Source of the DNA: an uncultured Anaerovibrio sp.
Lineage (GTDB): Bacteria; Bacillota; Negativicutes; Selenomonadales; Selenomonadaceae
Length of the DNA stretch: 15,005 bases
Direction: 5' to 3'
Assembly (NCBI GenBank): GCA_902785445.1
Contig: CACZYN010000016.1
Location: 1-15,005, forward strand
Positions within the stretch are counted from its first letter, which is position 1, and each line of letters opens with the position of its first letter. Below the pieces are notes generated by a model. The model was not told the origin of the DNA. It saw only the letters and a program-made list of their open reading frames with translations, and searched no databases. Below, piece by piece: positions 1-6,103 of this stretch. Position numbers and translations under genes: made by a program.

Positions 1-1
1 G

Positions 2-1201
2 GAAGATCTGGTATATGCTGTACCCGGCAGCCCTATGGTGGCTGAAAAGACTGTGGTATTGTTACGGGATCTTTGTCAGGAGAAAAATATAAACTTAAAT
101 ATTATTCCTGGTATGAGCTTTGTGGAGGTTCTCTACAGCAAATTGGGGATAGACCCGATTGATGGCTTGACCATTATCGATGCAGAAGATTTTGACCAGT
201 TGCCGGTGGATATGCCCACAGGGTTGGTAGTGACTCAGGTGTACAGTCCCCAGATTGCTTCGGATACCAAGCTTAGCCTGATGGAAGTATTTCCCGATGA
301 TTACCCGGTGGTTTACATTCATAAATTAGGTATGGATGATGAAAGTATTCGTTCAATAAAGCTATATGAACTGGACCGGCAGGCTGATATTGATTATCTT
401 ACCAGCTTGTATGTTCCGCCAGTAGACCGGCAGCCGGAATTTGACATTACCCCCTTGAAGGATATTGTGCATACCTTGCGGTCCCCAGGCGGGTGCCCTT
501 GGGACATTGCCCAGACCCATGAAAGCATACGTACTAATCTCATTGAGGAAACCTATGAAGTTATCGAAGCTATTGATTTACAGGACAGTCATCTTCTGTG
601 CGAGGAATTGGGCGATTTGCTTTTACAGGTGGTTTTCCATGCCCGTATGGCGGAGGAAACAGGGGAGTTTTCCCTGCAGGAGGTAATCGATGAAGCAACG
701 GAAAAACTGGTTCGTCGTCATCCCCATATCTTTGGTGATGTGCAGGCCTCGGATGCCGGCGCAGCGTTAATGGCCTGGGATGCTATAAAGAAACAGGAGA
801 AAAAAGAGCGTAAATCAGTGCTGGATGGAGTGCCAAAGGGACTGCCGGCATTGATGAGTGCCCAAAAGCTTCAGCATAAAGCTGCCAAGGTGGGCTTTGA
901 TTGGGATGATATTGCTCCGGTGTGGGATAAAATCAAGGAAGAAATTGAAGAATTAAAGGAAGCACACGCCGAAGGGAATGCCGACCATATTGAGGAGGAA
1001 CTGGGGGATGTGCTATTTTCTGTGGTTAATCTGGCCAGATTTTTAAAAGTGGATGCGGAATTAGCTCTTATGAACTGTAACCGAAAATTTAAAAAAAGAT
1101 TCGGTTATGTGGAAAAAATGGTAGAAAAATCTGGGAAAAAATGGTCTGAATATACCTTGGAAGCCCTTGATAGCTTGTGGGAGACGTCCAAAAAGTCCTA
1201 A
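2..1201 (+). CDS. mazG: Tetrapyrrole-methylase-like/MazG fusion protein, 5' partial (YabN type)
   Basis: The reading frame is open to the left edge, and codons before the first ATG (35) encode the stretch VYAVPGSPMVAEKTV. This is characteristic of the C-terminal half of the SAM-dependent tetrapyrrole methylase domain fused to MazG in Bacillus YabN-like proteins, so the true start lies outside the window. Numbering from M35, two MazG (all-alpha NTP pyrophosphohydrolase) modules follow. The first, about residues 140–235, has CPWD (154–157) and the metal-binding pair EETYE (171–175) and EELGD (190–194). The second, about 275–385, has EEIEELKEA and EELGDVLF. MazG proteins hydrolyse non-canonical or excess NTPs to NMP and pyrophosphate in the cytoplasm. 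The role of the methylase-like domain is unknown. It lies upstream of hup, separated by a 143 bp gap with a promoter. Confidence 0.93.
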   Translation, partial: EDLVYAVPGSPMVAEKTVVLLRDLCQEKNINLNIIPGMSFVEVLYSKLGIDPIDGLTIIDAEDFDQLPVDMPTGLVVTQVYSPQIASDTKLSLMEVFPDDYPVVYIHKLGMDDESIRSIKLYELDRQADIDYLTSLYVPPVDRQPEFDITPLKDIVHTLRSPGGCPWDIAQTHESIRTNLIEETYEVIEAIDLQDSHLLCEELGDLLLQVVFHARMAEETGEFSLQEVIDEATEKLVRRHPHIFGDVQASDAGAALMAWDAIKKQEKKERKSVLDGVPKGLPALMSAQKLQHKAAKVGFDWDDIAPVWDKIKEEIEELKEAHAEGNADHIEEELGDVLFSVVNLARFLKVDAELALMNCNRKFKKRFGYVEKMVEKSGKKWSEYTLEALDSLWETSKKS

Positions 1202-1235
1202 TGTTCAAAAAATTCCTATATTTTTCAATAATGAC

Positions 1236-1265
1236 TTTACAAGAAGTCAGCATTTATGGTATATT
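1236..1265 (+). promoter_or_regulatory. Predicted sigma-A promoter of hup
   Basis: A TTTACA -35 (1236–1241) and TATATT -10 (1260–1265) are separated by 18 bp, with an extended -10 TGG directly before the -10 box. Transcription would start near 1272, giving a leader of about 70 nt before the hup start codon. Prediction is by eye only. Confidence 0.6.
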
Positions 1266-1292
1266 GTAAGCAATTAAGAGGTGAGAACGCTT

Positions 1293-1319
1293 ATGTTAAG
1301 CGGATTTCACAAATTTTAA
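1293..1319 (+). CDS. Possible 8-codon leader ORF upstream of hup
   Basis: ATG at 1293 opens a very short ORF encoding MLSGFHKF and ending with TAA at 1317–1319, ten bases before the hup Shine-Dalgarno. It has its own good ribosome-binding site (AGAGGTGAG, 1277–1285, about 8 nt before the ATG). The ten bases AATTAAGAGG at 1272–1281 recur exactly at 1323–1332 in front of hup, so the translation-initiation region looks duplicated. It could be a translated leader coupled to hup or a vestige of a duplication. No homology is claimed. Confidence 0.3.
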   Translation: MLSGFHKF

Positions 1320-1344
1320 CCTAATTAAGAGGGGGAATTTTTAC

Positions 1345-1650
1345 ATGAATAAGTCTCAGTTGGTTGCAAAGGTTGCTGAAAAAGCAGGTCTGACCAAGAA
1401 AGATGCGGAGAAGGCTGTAAACGGCTTGTTCGCAAGCGTACAGGAAGCTCTCGTAGCTGGTGACAAGGTTCAGATGATCGGTTTTGGTACTTTCGAGGTT
1501 AAGCAGCGTGCTGCTCGTACTGGCCGCAATCCTCAGACTGGTGCTGAAATCAAGATCGCAGCTTCCAAGAATCCTGCATTCAAGGCTGGTAAGGCTTTGA
1601 AAGAGGCTGTAAACTCTGGGAAAAAAGCAAAAAAAGCTAAGAAAAAGTAA
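1345..1650 (+). CDS. hup: DNA-binding protein HU
   Basis: A 101-residue protein of the HU/IHF family, which bends and wraps DNA non-specifically in the nucleoid as a dimer. The N-terminal helical part (MNKSQLVAKVAEKAGLTKKD) and the beta-arm segment with GFGTFEV (46–52) and GRNPQTG (60–66) are typical HU features. The core is about 90 residues as usual. A lysine/alanine-rich tail (92–101, GKKAKKAKKK) extends the C terminus and probably adds non-specific DNA contacts. The start is fixed by a strong AGAGGGGGA ribosome-binding site (1328–1336). The GCT/CGT/AAG-rich codon choice fits a highly expressed gene. It seems to be a single-gene transcript: its own promoter lies upstream and a terminator hairpin follows at 1676–1709. 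Confidence 0.97.
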   Translation: MNKSQLVAKVAEKAGLTKKDAEKAVNGLFASVQEALVAGDKVQMIGFGTFEVKQRAARTGRNPQTGAEIKIAASKNPAFKAGKALKEAVNSGKKAKKAKKK

Positions 1651-1675
1651 TCAATTACTTTAGGGTATACGATGT

Positions 1676-1709
1676 GGCTGTCGCTGGGTTACCAGAGGCA
1701 GCCTTTTGT
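1676..1709 (+). terminator. Rho-independent terminator after hup
   Basis: GGCTG (1676–1680) pairs with CAGCC (1699–1703), and inside an internal loop CTGG pairs with CCAG around a GTTA loop; TTTTGT follows directly. The hairpin ends only about 23 nt before the next start codon (1727), so it sits in the leader of the dehydrogenase gene, and some read-through may supply that gene. Confidence 0.65.
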
Positions 1710-1726
1710 ATGTGTTGAGGTAGATT

Positions 1727-2446
1727 ATGGAGAAAAAGACTGTATTAATAACTGGCGGTACTTCAGGCATTGGACAGGCTGTAGCCCAGCGGTTTTTCCA
1801 ACAGGGATGCAATGTTGCCCTTATGGGGCGCAATAAGCGCAGTGACCTTATAGGGAATTTTATCCAGGGAGATGTGACAAAATACGAGGACTGTGTTGGG
1901 GCTGTGAAGCAGACTATTGAACAATATGGTTCCCTGGATGTATTGGTAAATTCCGCAGGGATATACATGGAAAAGGCTATTGAGGACATGACCGTAGCAG
2001 ATTATACCGCGATAATGGATACCAATATTAAGGGTACCTATTTCATGACCCAGCAGGCGGTGGAGGCCATGAAGAAAAATGGCGGCGGCGTTATTATCAA
2101 TATTTCTTCTGATGCCGGTATTCACGGGAATATGCTGTGCAGCGCTTATTGTGCCTCCAAGGGAGCAGTCAATCTGTTTACCAGGGCTATGGCTCTGGAG
2201 CTGGGACCGTACAATATTCGGATAAACAGTGTTTGTCCGGGGGACGTGCTGACTCCCTTGACGGAAAAACAGCTGCAACAATATCCCAATCGGGAGCAGG
2301 CCTTACAGGAAATGGCGTCGGTTTACCCGTTGGGGCGTATCGGTACTCCGGATGAAATCGCTGGGGTGGTGGAATTCCTGGCATCGGATAAAGCACAATT
2401 TATAACTGGAGCTGTATGGACCGTGGACGGAGGCATAACTGCTTAG
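1727..2446 (+). CDS. SDR-family NAD(P)-dependent oxidoreductase
   Basis: A 239-residue classical short-chain dehydrogenase/reductase. The Rossmann cofactor motif TGGTSGIG is at residues 9–16, NSAG at 75–78, the structural Asn at N100, and the catalytic Ser–Tyr–Lys set at S128, Y141 and K145 (YCASK), with PG at 171–172 and the usual C-terminal DGG. Length and motif order match FabG-like enzymes and 3-hydroxy/ketone reductases, but the substrate cannot be read from sequence. R35 at the end of the second strand (MGRN) may favour NADP(H), which is inference. The start is supported by TTGAGG at 1715–1720. It lies just past the hup terminator with no clear promoter of its own. It is probably not the fatty-acid fabG, because no fatty-acid genes are nearby. 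Confidence 0.9.
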   Translation: MEKKTVLITGGTSGIGQAVAQRFFQQGCNVALMGRNKRSDLIGNFIQGDVTKYEDCVGAVKQTIEQYGSLDVLVNSAGIYMEKAIEDMTVADYTAIMDTNIKGTYFMTQQAVEAMKKNGGGVIINISSDAGIHGNMLCSAYCASKGAVNLFTRAMALELGPYNIRINSVCPGDVLTPLTEKQLQQYPNREQALQEMASVYPLGRIGTPDEIAGVVEFLASDKAQFITGAVWTVDGGITA

Positions 2447-2460
2447 GAAGGCTTACTTAG

Positions 2461-2489
2461 TTGCTACTTTTTTTACCTTATGATAAAAT
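2461..2489 (+). promoter_or_regulatory. Predicted promoter of the glycosyltransferase gene
   Basis: TTGCTA (2461–2466), a 17 bp spacer and TAAAAT (2484–2489) preceded by an extended -10 TGA (2481–2483). It lies in the 82 bp gap between the dehydrogenase and the glycosyltransferase. Prediction is by eye only. Confidence 0.55.
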
Positions 2490-2528
2490 ATCACGGCTGA
2501 AATAAAATTTGGGGGAGGTGATGGCATT

Positions 2529-3638
2529 ATGGGAAAGAACTATTTGATAGTAACCGCATCGGTGGGTTCCGGTCATGAGAAGGCAGCTGCTGCCGTGGCT
2601 GAAGGCATTCAAAAACAATGCCCTGATGCTCAAATTAATACCATCGATTTTATGTCGGTAAAAACCTCCCTGATAAATGCTTTTATGAAGAGCTGTTATC
2701 TCAATATGTTGCACTTTGTTCCCAATTTATATGAGTTTATGTATCAGTTCACCGCCGGCAAGAAAAAAGGCGGATTTGTGAAGTGGGCCATGTCATCAGT
2801 AATCGTTCATTCCATGAAGGTGCTGATCAAAAAGTTTCGGCCGGAAGTTATTATATGTACTCATCCTTTCCCGGCAGATGCTGTCTCCCATTTGCCGGAA
2901 AAGTGGCGGCGGGAATTTACTTCCTGTGCGATTATTACGGATTATTCCGTCCATCAGATGTGGGTGTGTCCAAATCTGGATAAGTATTTTGTAGCTATCG
3001 ATCCCATGAAGGAGCAGCTGGTGGAATATGGTATACGGGAAGATATAATCCACGTTACCGGTATTCCTGTAGGTGGAGAATTTAGTCAGATTTTGGATAA
3101 AAAAACATGCCGACAGGAATTGGATTTGGACGTGGATTTACCAGTGATAATGCTCATGGGGGGCGGACTGGGGCTTGGTGGCATGGACGTGGCCATGAAC
3201 CAGCTGGAACGGATCAAGGAAATCCTCCAAATAGTGGTTATTGCCGGTAAAAATACTGAGCTAAAGAAAAATGTGGAAGCTTTGGCTGACAAATCCCATC
3301 ACAGGATAATTACCCTGGGGTATACAGATAAGGTGGCCAAGCTGATGAGGGCAGCGGATATTCTGATAACGAAACCGGGTGCTTTGACCTTAACCGAGGC
3401 CATGTCCTTGGGAACCCCCATGGTACTTCATGAGCCTATCCCCGGGCCGGAAACTGACAATGCCCGCTTTATGGATCAGGGTGGCATGGCTATTTGGCTC
3501 CACTCTGGTGACAGTTTGTCAAAGATTGTGGGGGATTTGTTACGCCATCCTGATAAGCTGGAGAATATGCATTTAAAGGCTGAAACATATAGGCGCGCCA
3601 TGGCTGCTGCTGACATCGCCGAAAAAATTATTGGTTAA
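2529..3638 (+). CDS. MGDG-synthase/UgtP-like diacylglycerol glycosyltransferase
   Basis: A 369-residue GT-B fold glycosyltransferase of the monogalactosyldiacylglycerol synthase/processive diacylglycerol glucosyltransferase group (GT28). The N-terminal acceptor domain opens with the signature GSGHEKAA (13–20) and carries TDYSVHQMW (137–145). The C-terminal donor domain has the glycine-rich GGGLGLG (211–217), TKPGALTLTEA (281–291) and PIPGPETDNARF (303–314), the nucleotide-sugar binding region. Family members act at the cytoplasmic membrane face and add sugars from UDP-sugar to diacylglycerol, giving glycolipids and lipid anchors. Whether the sugar is glucose or galactose, and whether addition is processive, cannot be told. 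The start follows a strong GGGGGAGGTG site (2511–2520); a nearer ATG at 2521 is out of frame. It appears to be transcribed from its own promoter. Confidence 0.88.
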   Translation: MGKNYLIVTASVGSGHEKAAAAVAEGIQKQCPDAQINTIDFMSVKTSLINAFMKSCYLNMLHFVPNLYEFMYQFTAGKKKGGFVKWAMSSVIVHSMKVLIKKFRPEVIICTHPFPADAVSHLPEKWRREFTSCAIITDYSVHQMWVCPNLDKYFVAIDPMKEQLVEYGIREDIIHVTGIPVGGEFSQILDKKTCRQELDLDVDLPVIMLMGGGLGLGGMDVAMNQLERIKEILQIVVIAGKNTELKKNVEALADKSHHRIITLGYTDKVAKLMRAADILITKPGALTLTEAMSLGTPMVLHEPIPGPETDNARFMDQGGMAIWLHSGDSLSKIVGDLLRHPDKLENMHLKAETYRRAMAAADIAEKIIG

Positions 3639-3650
3639 AGAAAAAATGAT

Positions 3651-3679
3651 TTAAAAATATAGCCATAGGGTATTTTTAA
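3651..3679 (+). terminator. Weak AT-rich hairpin, possible terminator
   Basis: TTAAAAATA (3651–3659) and TATTTTTAA (3671–3679) are perfect inverted arms, with CC/GG able to pair around an ATA loop inside. It lies 13 bases after the glycosyltransferase stop. The stem is almost all A/T, so termination would be weak. Confidence 0.35.
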
Positions 3680-3693
3680 ATATAATTTTCATG

Positions 3694-3699
3694 TATAAT
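3694..3699 (+). promoter_or_regulatory. Candidate -10 box upstream of the zinc-ribbon gene
   Basis: A perfect TATAAT lies 62 bases before the start codon at 3762. I see no good -35 at the right distance (the position 17 bp upstream reads TATTTT), so this is a weak call. A second TATAAT at 3681–3686 also lacks a -35. Confidence 0.35.
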
Positions 3700-3761
3700 A
3701 TAAGTTACCTAAACTTTAATTTTTACTACGAAGTTTTCTATGGAAAGTGCTTGGTGGTTAG

Positions 3762-4784
3762 ATGTCAGTTACGAAATTAGAAAGTGGGTCGGATGGCTCT
3801 CTGCTTTGCCCGGAGTGTAAGGGCGAGTTGATATACAAAGATGGCGGACAGGTTCGGGTAGTAAACGGCCGGGTTGATTACGAAAACATTAAGCCTCGGT
3901 ATGTTTGTTTCAAGTGCAAAAAATTTTACCGAGAGATGCTTCACTCGGGCTTTTATGATGTTTTTGACTTGGACGAAGAACTGCAAAAAGAAGCACAGGA
4001 ATTAAATAAATCTGCGGACTCCTCCGAGACACCGCCACCGGCTGAGGATCATCCGGTGGTTCATTTAACCCGCGCAGGAAACAGCTTTGCCTGTCCTAAT
4101 TGCGGTAAGACTTTGCGTTGCTCTGAGGGAAGTGCTATTCAGGTAGTGGATGGCAAGGTAGATTATGAAAGCATAAAAAACCGCTATATTTGTGATGATT
4201 GTAAGGTTTATTACAAGGAATTGCTTAATTCCGGCATGTATGAGCGGTTTAAGCTGGAAGAGGAAACAACACCTGTAGAGGATAAACCATCAGTGAAAAA
4301 TGAGGATGTTAATCCGGTGGTTGCTCTGCGGAAAAACAGCTCTGGTCGGTATAAGTGCCCGGTATGTGATCAGGAATTGGAATTTTCTGATGGGGGTCAG
4401 GTACGGGTAGTAGATGGCAAAGTGGATTATGAGAACGTCAAGGCCAGATACATTTGCCGGCGTTGTGAGACCTTCTATCGGGAGCTGTTAAACTCCGGTC
4501 TGTATGAGGTCTTTGACTTGGAAGAATTGGATTTGTCGCCGGAAAAGAAGCGGGTAATTGGTACCGGCGATTTGGAGCCAATGCAGTTAAAAATGGATGC
4601 GGAGGGTAAGTGCGCTTGCCCACGTTGTGGAGCCAATATGAAATATCTGGAACCGGAAGCAGTTAAGATTATTAATGGCCGAGCTGATATGCGGGATACC
4701 GTAGCCCGGTTTGCTTGTGATGAATGCTCATCCATTTATCGGCGAATAGGACCGACTGATTATTATCAGTGGAGTGAAAATTAA
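3762..4784 (+). CDS. Protein of four tandem zinc-ribbon-like modules, function unknown
   Basis: I do not recognise this 340-residue protein. It consists of four copies of one module. Each has CPxC and CxxC separated by exactly 29 residues: C16/C19–C49/C52, C111/C114–C144/C147, C199/C202–C232/C235 and C286/C289–C319/C322. Between the pairs lies a conserved segment like GQVRVVNGRVDYENIK, and after the second pair a segment like FYRELLNSGLYEVFDLEE. Modules 2–4 are preceded by a (N/H/E)PxxxL lead-in. Acidic, proline-containing linkers join them. Module 4 is the most divergent (KIINGRADMRD). The 16 Cys suggest four Zn(II) sites. There is no signal peptide or membrane segment, so it is probably cytoplasmic. 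The ribosome-binding site is poor (TTGGTGG), which suggests low expression. It sits 47 bases before the divIC-like gene. Nucleic-acid or protein binding are both possible. Confidence 0.85.
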   Translation: MSVTKLESGSDGSLLCPECKGELIYKDGGQVRVVNGRVDYENIKPRYVCFKCKKFYREMLHSGFYDVFDLDEELQKEAQELNKSADSSETPPPAEDHPVVHLTRAGNSFACPNCGKTLRCSEGSAIQVVDGKVDYESIKNRYICDDCKVYYKELLNSGMYERFKLEEETTPVEDKPSVKNEDVNPVVALRKNSSGRYKCPVCDQELEFSDGGQVRVVDGKVDYENVKARYICRRCETFYRELLNSGLYEVFDLEELDLSPEKKRVIGTGDLEPMQLKMDAEGKCACPRCGANMKYLEPEAVKIINGRADMRDTVARFACDECSSIYRRIGPTDYYQWSEN

Positions 4785-4831
4785 TCAGCGCTTACGGGTG
4801 TTATTACCAGTTTTGGGAAAGGAGGACGCTG

Positions 4832-5140
4832 ATGAGTGTAGTAAGACATAAGTTTGACCGCCCCCAGCGTCGCCAAATAAACTGGTTTGTTATAATAATG
4901 GTCATAATGTTTTTGTTGGCAGCTGTAAAGCTGGGGAGTCAGGCCATTTATTATCGGGAATTAAATCAGGACAGAATAGAGGCTGAGGCCCGTTTAAAGG
5001 AGGCTCAGGCCGAAAACGAGCAGCTGCTGCAGGAAAAGGAACAGCTGGATAATCCGGAGTATGTGGAGAAACTGGCCCGGGAAGAGCTGGGGATGACCAA
5101 GGACGGAGAGATACCGTATATTTACTCCAAAAAGAAATAG
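4832..5140 (+). CDS. divIC: DivIC/FtsB-family septum formation initiator
   Basis: A 102-residue bitopic membrane protein: a short basic cytoplasmic N terminus (to about residue 16), one transmembrane helix (about 17–37), a coiled coil rich in E/L/Q (about 42–72), and the family's C-terminal motif NPEYVEKLAREELGMTKDGEIPY (short form: LAREELGM at 81–88). DivIC/FtsB proteins form a subcomplex with FtsL and the DivIB/FtsQ protein at the division septum and help activate septal wall synthesis. Length and layout match the family. The location next to an S1-domain gene and upstream of tilS–hpt–ftsH matches Bacillus divIC, which is why the symbol is used. The start is fixed by AAAGGAGG at 4818–4825. 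A terminator follows the stop. Confidence 0.9.
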   Translation: MSVVRHKFDRPQRRQINWFVIIMVIMFLLAAVKLGSQAIYYRELNQDRIEAEARLKEAQAENEQLLQEKEQLDNPEYVEKLAREELGMTKDGEIPYIYSKKK

Positions 5141-5148
5141 TTAAATTG

Positions 5149-5190
5149 CTGGTGCATTGATACAGTTTTGTATTGGTGCACCAGTTTTAT
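5149..5190 (+). terminator. Rho-independent terminator after divIC
   Basis: CTGGTGCA (5149–5156) pairs with TGCACCAG (5177–5184); ATACA and TGTAT pair further in; TTTTAT follows. It ends the upstream transcript nine bases after the divIC stop codon. Confidence 0.8.
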
Positions 5191-5342
5191 ATTTCGACGA
5201 AACACCAAGAGGAATAATTTTCCATTTTACTATGGAAAATTTTGAACAATTGCGTTATGTCGAAAAATGCTTGTACTTCGACGAAACGCCGTACAGTATA
5301 TTTTTCAATTTGTAAATTGAAAAATTTGAACAATTGCGTTAT
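5191..5342 (+). repeat. Two collinear copies of an ~68 bp unit (84 bp offset), each with a dyad
   Basis: Copy 1 (5191–5258) and copy 2 (5275–5342) align without gaps at an 84 bp offset, with 52 of 68 positions identical by my count. Both begin with TTCGACGAAAC (5193–5203 and 5277–5287), a small palindrome TTCG-A-CGAA, and end with TTTGAACAATTGCGTTAT (5241–5258 and 5325–5342). Between them lies a dyad: arms 5216–5225/5232–5241 in copy 1 and 5300–5311/5314–5325 in copy 2. Two base pairs of the dyad changed on both sides at once (C5223–G5234 to A5307–T5318; A5217–T5240 to T5301–A5324). The right arm of copy 2 contains the -35 of the S1-gene promoter. Confidence 0.85.
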
Positions 5343-5345
5343 AAT
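5317..5345 (+). promoter_or_regulatory. Near-consensus promoter of the S1-domain gene
   Basis: TTGAAA (5317–5322), 17 bp spacer, TATAAT (5340–5345). The corresponding positions in repeat copy 1 read TGGAAA and TATGTC, so only the second copy carries a good promoter. The -35 lies inside the right arm of the copy 2 dyad, a position where a bound regulator would interfere with or contact RNA polymerase. Confidence 0.7.
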
Positions 5346-5384
5346 CATTTTTGTGTTAGTGTAAATTTCTAAGGAGGAAGTATT

Positions 5385-5873
5385 TTGTCCATTGAAGTAG
5401 GTAGTATTGTTGAGGGTGTAGTTTCCGGCATAACCAATTTTGGGGCTTTCGTGAATCTTTCCGAAGGTAAGGTTGGCCTTGTACATATATCAGAGGTTGC
5501 TGATGTTTATGTTAATGATGTAAATGAGTTTCTGAAGGAACAGGACAAGGTTAAGGTCAAGGTACTTTCTGTTGATGAGAAAGGAAAGATTGGTCTTTCC
5601 ATAAAGCAGGCTCAGGAGAAAAAGCCTGAGGAGCCGGCTCAAAAGAATTTTGAACGTCGGAACTTTGAGAATCGTCCACCTAGAAACGAGGGTGGTTTTG
5701 GCAATCAGTCCGGAGATTTCCGTCGTAATGCCGGAGGTCGTTTTAATGGTGGCAATGCCTCCTTTGAGGATAAATTGTCCAAGTTTTTAAAGGATAGTGA
5801 TGAGCGGCTGACGGATTTGAGCCGTAAGACCGACTCCAAGCGTGGGGGCCGTGGCGGCGGACGCCGGAGATAA
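5385..5873 (+). CDS. yabR: S1-domain RNA-binding protein with RGG-like tail (YabR-like)
   Basis: A 162-residue protein. An S1 (OB-fold) RNA-binding domain occupies about residues 1–75: IVEGVVSGITNFGAFVNL, VGLVHISEVA and VKVKVLSVDEKGKIGLSIK are classic S1 strands. After it comes a low-complexity region rich in Arg, Asn, Gly and Phe (about 85–125), a short helical stretch FEDKLSKFLKDSDERL, and an RGG-like end (KRGGRGGGRRR). Bacillus YabR is a shorter S1 protein at the same chromosomal position; a general role in RNA binding or translation is likely but not defined. The start codon is TTG, supported by a strong AAGGAGGA (5371–5378) six bases upstream; no in-frame ATG comes near it. Expression appears to come from its own promoter within tandem repeats. 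Confidence 0.9.
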   Translation: MSIEVGSIVEGVVSGITNFGAFVNLSEGKVGLVHISEVADVYVNDVNEFLKEQDKVKVKVLSVDEKGKIGLSIKQAQEKKPEEPAQKNFERRNFENRPPRNEGGFGNQSGDFRRNAGGRFNGGNASFEDKLSKFLKDSDERLTDLSRKTDSKRGGRGGGRRR

Positions 5874-5922
5874 AAGCAATAATAGTATGATACATAACCG
5901 GGAGAAATGCTTGTGTATTGAA

Positions 5923-5972
5923 ACCTCATTCGTCAGCCTACGGCTGCCACCTTCCCCATAGGGGAAGGCTGT
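5923..5972. repeat. REP-like palindromic element (two adjacent hairpins)
   Basis: After CCTCATTCGT, two perfect hairpins stand side by side: CAGCC-TAC-GGCTG (5934–5946) and CCTTCCCC-ATA-GGGGAAGG (5950–5968). The pattern CCTCAT(T/C)CGTCA…CCACCTTCCCC…GGGGAAGG resembles a dispersed intergenic repeat I recall from many Firmicute genomes. That recollection was not checked by search, and only one copy is present here. Confidence 0.6.
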
Positions 5973-6067
5973 TGGTTAATGGCAGGTAATTACTAACTTA
6001 AGCCGAAAAGGATTTCTCCGGGGCTTGAATCTTTCTGGAAGAGTGTTCCCAAAAGTGTAAGGCAATT

Positions 6068-6103
6068 AATAACTGCTACAAAAATTTTGTAGCAGTTATT
6101 TTT
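6068..6103 (+). terminator. Strong rho-independent terminator before tilS
   Basis: AATAACTGCTACAAAA (6068–6083) is perfectly complementary to 6085–6100, a 16 bp stem, followed by a T run (the right arm ends in TT plus TTT at 6101–6103). It closes the S1-gene transcript about 195 bases after its stop codon. The stem is symmetrical enough to work in both directions. Confidence 0.85.

Noticed and set aside
2521..2523. ATG directly after the strong ribosome-binding site of the glycosyltransferase gene.
   Set aside because: Out of frame, too close to the Shine-Dalgarno, and ends within a few codons.
5241..5258. GAACAATTGCGTT as a LexA/SOS box in the repeats.
   Set aside because: It lacks the GAACnnnnGTTC symmetry, and nothing nearby is a DNA-damage gene.
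5191..5342. CRISPR-like repeats.
   Set aside because: Only two units, no identical repeats with variable spacers, and no cas genes.
5187..5486. 99-residue minus-strand ORF across the tandem repeat, containing a repeated peptide pattern (ITQLFK…FVEV).
   Set aside because: The peptide repeat is explained by the 84 bp (multiple of three) DNA repeat. The ORF overlaps the promoter and first 100 bases of the S1 gene and shows no convincing gene features.
6001..6060. tRNA-like T-loop (GGCTTGAATC) in the gap before tilS.
   Set aside because: No acceptor, anticodon or D arms can be drawn around it.
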